The notes below the pieces were generated by a model. The model saw nothing but the letters and a program-made list of their open reading frames with translations. It searched no databases and was not told where the DNA came from. The position numbers and the translations under genes were made by a program. Below, one piece after another: positions 61,001-64,000 of a DNA stretch of 64,000 nt (position 1 is the stretch's first letter; the number at the start of each line of letters is the position of its first letter). Origin of the DNA: Halicephalobus mephisto (Eukaryota; Nematoda; Chromadorea; Rhabditida; Panagrolaimidae); NCBI GenBank assembly GCA_009193035.1, contig SWDT01000151.1, forward strand, positions 186,001 through 250,000. The letters are read 5' to 3'.

Positions 61001-61710
61001 GGAAATGCTGGTCTTGTAGCTTGTAATTTAAAAATTAAAAGTACCGTCGGAAAGTGGTGAGGTTTGTCGTCAGATAATTTTTAAATTTTCAAATGTATTA
61101 CTGTAGATTTATCAAGAAAATAATTAAAATAAAAATGACGAAATTTTAAGTTTATGAAGTAATCGACCCCTCTGAAATTCCGATTTTAAAAAATATCAAA
61201 AAAGATGATGAGATTCTGAAATTTTAAAACTCGAAAAATCCCCACAGGAGAACTCTTTGTTCGTTTCTAGAAGACCTCTTAAATGCATCCATGGGGAATA
61301 CGGTAGCTTGGATAAAATTCTCGTTAGATCCAAAAGTGATCTCCCGTTGGGATATGATTTAATTTCCGAGTTATTTAGCTTACAATGAGGTCAAAAATAA
61401 AATATAAATATTCTTCGGAAAATATTGATTTTTTAAAAATTTATTTTTTTTAAACAACTTAATACTCGATTGAGCGTTCTTTGAACTTTCTTAACTTATT
61501 TTACAAATTTCATAAACAATATTAAAAACATTAAAAACATTAAAAATATTAAACATAATTTTCATTAAAAATTTAAATTTATAAGTTCTTTAAAATAAAA
61601 ATTTTTATAAAAATAATTCCAACTGATGTAATTTTAAAATTGATCTCGTTGAGTTTGAGAAAAGTTTTTGTTTTTTCGTTTTTTGAATCGAATTAACTTT
61701 GTTTCTCTAC
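61001..61710. other. Intergenic DNA, nothing recognised
   Basis: AT-rich. No open frame or repeat of note between the MITE composite and MITE J. Confidence 0.4.
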
Positions 61711-61925
61711 ACACAAAAAAGCGTAACTTTTAGCCCAGTAACAAATAAAAATCGTCACTATTAGTTCGTAACTTGTATCATAAATATCAAAATTCATAAA
61801 AAAAATGTGACGATTATGTTATATTTTTATCAGAAGTATCAAACTTCGTGAAAACGTGATGATTATGTTATATTTTTTACCTTATTTCGCAATTGTTATG
61901 AAACTAAAAGTTTTTTTTTTGTGTA
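61711..61925. repeat. Palindromic MITE, copy J
   Basis: acacaaaaaagcgtaacttt at left, an interior with two near-mirror halves (gtgacgattatgttatattt), and aaactaaaagttttttttttgt at right. Confidence 0.6.
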
Positions 61926-62909
61926 TGTATTCACCCGTGTATTCGGAAAATCAGGACTTCATTACGCCTTCCTAAGCCCTGATACCGTAATAGTCCCCAA
62001 TTGTTTTGACAATAGTTCTAAAAGACAAAATATCAAAAATAATAATTTACATATTTAAATCTGAATTTCGAAGATGATTTTAAAATAATTTTTTTCATGT
62101 AAAACTATTTTTGTTAAAAATAGTCACATTTGATATAACCTTAGAGTTTAATTAATCTCGGAATTCTGGAGGGAATTATCTACCGTATTTTGTAAGACTA
62201 ACAAGGTCATGGAGGATTTTCTAAACCCCAAAATCCGGATCTTCACGTTGGATAAACGTCTCGATCAAGTGTTGGCTTTTTGATGTTTCTTGTAGTTCAA
62301 GTAATTTGAATTGACGATTTTATTTTTCGAGTCGCAGTGACCAGTCAGACTCTTTGCAAATAAACAACTTTTTTGCCTTTTGAAAAATTTCTTTTCCTTT
62401 TGGTCACATTTATTTTTTCCATTTAAACGAAATATTTTTTATTTAAACAACTTCCCACGATAATTTTACCGGAAAATGGGAATCTATTTTTGTGGACAGA
62501 AACCATTGACAGTTCAAGTGATGTTTGTTTTCTTTCAAAAACCAAATAATCTGTTGGAATGAATATTACTTGTGTGACATCATCTGAATCTTCTTATTAT
62601 TATAACGACGGTACTAAACAAATATTATAGAAACTGAATGGATGTGTATTTTAATGATTAGAGTACGGCCGGATGTAGGCGGACATGAAGCTTAGCCTAA
62701 ATTTAAAACCCAATAATGAATGTATTTAAAAAATAATTACTTGAATATCTGAAATAATCGAAAATTATCTCCAGATTTCTATTTTATATCATCAAAGAAG
62801 ATTTGCCTTGTATTATTTTAACAAGTAAGATCAAGGAAAATTCCTTTCATAAATTATCTCATAATTTTCATTTTTTAAAATGTTGCTCACAAATTACGTT
62901 CTTTTTCGA
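61926..62909. other. Intergenic DNA, nothing recognised
   Basis: Unique AT-rich sequence, stop-rich on both strands. Confidence 0.4.
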
Positions 62910-63145
62910 TATATAAGTATATATACATATATATATACCTATATATGCCCATATATACTTATATATACATATATATGCATATATATACATATATATACCT
63001 ATATATCCATATATACCTATATATATACCTCTATACATATATATATATACCTATATACATACTTCTATACCCATATATATACTTATATATCCATATATAC
63101 CTCTATATACCCATATATATCCGTATATACCTATATATTTAATTG
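62910..63145 (+). repeat. atatatac/ccatatatac microsatellite
   Basis: Imperfect (TATATACC/ATATATAC)n over about 235 bp. Open frames across it code only Tyr/Ile repeats and are not genes. Confidence 0.85.
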
Positions 63146-63904
63146 CAGAATTACTTCTAGGGATGATAAAGACAGGACTTAACTACAACTTATGATTTCG
63201 GTTGATATTCTAGTGTTTGAAAATTGCAAAGTCAGTGAAGAATCCTCAAACAGAAAGTTTTTTCTTAGATTGTTTGTTAACATAATTCAAAGGGACTCCT
63301 CCTTTGAGCGTGGTTTTCAATTGACAAAAATGGATTCAGTGAACTTAGATCTATTTCATTTACTCTCAATGTTCGTTATAAGACCCACTATTTGTTTAAA
63401 ATATTTGCCTCAATTCTGTGCTTTATGACCTTTGGTTTCTCTCAGATCAAAATACAACCAAAATTTTTTGTAATTTACTTGCACAAAATTTGAGCTCGTA
63501 CTTCGTTCTTCCCACTTTTATACACGTAGCAAGTTAATGTTGACCTTGCGAAGCAAGATCGCAATGCAATGGACGACAAAGCTCTTATTTCTTGCATAAG
63601 CCCTTGGTATTTCGTTTTTCGAATCCTGTTCGTCAAAAGATTTTCTGTAAATATCTGATTTGACATCGAAACTATGTTGAATGTGTTGAAATCAAGTAAG
63701 TAGTGGTTTGGATTACAAAAAAATAAATATAGTTATAGACAGCCCGGATGATAGCGAGATAAGTACGAATAAAGTAACTTCTGAAGATGTATTTCGTATA
63801 GAACAAATATCATTTTCATTTTTCGATTAAGACTGCAATGAATACGGTAGAATAAAGTATTTCAAATTTCCGTCGACAAACACCAAGAATCTATATTTAT
63901 TCCT
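63146..63904. other. Right-edge intergenic DNA
   Basis: A 78-codon plus frame (63192-63428) and a 63-codon minus frame (63475-63666) are open but match no family I know and lack good splice sites. Unassigned. Confidence 0.35.
63896..63901 (-). terminator. AATAAA after the possible terminal exon
   Basis: Minus-strand AATAAA four bases after the TAA at 63905. It supports a 3' end only if the exon call at 63905-64000 is right. Confidence 0.25.
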
Positions 63905-64000
63905 TTAGTTTTGCAACCTTAATCCTTCAGAGACTTCAGCAACTCCCCCGAGTTTCCACCCTAGACTGACCAACCCCATTTGACCATCGACAACAAAGCT
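63905..64000 (-). CDS. Possible terminal exon, truncated by the window edge
   Basis: On the minus strand the last 93 bases stay open for 31 codons and end in TAA at 63907-63905. Composition is GC-richer than the surroundings, and the peptide (GQMGLVSLGWKLGGVAEVSE) has a coding-like residue mix. AATAAA follows the stop at 63901-63896. No family is recognised and the acceptor would lie outside the window. Confidence 0.25.
   Translation of the reverse strand, partial: SFVVDGQMGLVSLGWKLGGVAEVSEGLRLQN

Noticed and set aside
62880..63182. Plus-strand Tyr/Ile-rich frames
   Set aside because: Direct translation of the TATATAC microsatellite.

Overview
The window looks like AT-rich nuclear DNA of a nematode, probably a rhabditid. 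The evidence is compact exons with short introns (42-60 nt) bounded by GT and (T)TTTCAG/TTTTAG, many TACTGTAG-type low-complexity repeats, and three gene families best known from worms: UNC-4 homeobox, class IX myosin HUM-7, and tandem SLC17-like transporters. I see no prokaryotic, plasmid or viral gene organisation. Species cannot be named from sequence alone.

Layout. Positions 1-14,900 (+ strand): three tandem paralogous major-facilitator (SLC17-type anion transporter) genes at 1424-5581, 6378-12223 and 12385-14900, with introns loaded with repeats. The second and third are only 161 bp apart, which is operon-like. Positions 16,687-22,994 (+): a two-exon Ly-6/uPAR-type GPI-anchored protein gene. 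Its 5.9-kb intron holds a complete homeobox gene, unc-4, on the opposite strand (20889-18421). Positions 36,090-23,071 (-): a complete 14-exon class IX unconventional myosin (Ras-association-like region, motor, IQ motifs, two C1 zinc fingers, RhoGAP). All 14 exon phases agree and the predicted protein is 1974 residues. It converges on the Ly-6 gene with 76 bp between stop codons. Positions 40,878-39,629 (-): a small secreted protein of unknown function. Positions 41,475-42,960: a dead Tc1/mariner (Tc3-like) transposon. From about 43 kb to the right edge I find no convincing complete gene. That 21 kb is tandem repeats, palindromic MITEs, retroelement debris and unassigned AT-rich DNA, with a possible terminal exon fragment on the last 96 bases (- strand).

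Functionally the genes do not form one pathway. The transporters are membrane solute carriers. unc-4 encodes a neuronal transcriptional repressor (by family knowledge). The myosin is a motorised Rho GTPase-activating protein. The Ly-6 protein is a likely cell-surface adaptor. The most notable structures are the antisense nesting of unc-4, a 677-bp internally deleted non-LTR retroelement with a 14-bp target-site duplication, a myosin intron that is almost wholly a palindrome, an unc-4 intron made of tandem repeats, a 174-bp repeat with 13-bp flanking duplications, and a MITE family with at least ten copies that includes a composite unit present in inverted orientation 12 kb apart. I did not find evidence for a wholly new molecular system. 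All gene models are read by eye from splice signals, phase and protein similarity recalled from family knowledge.
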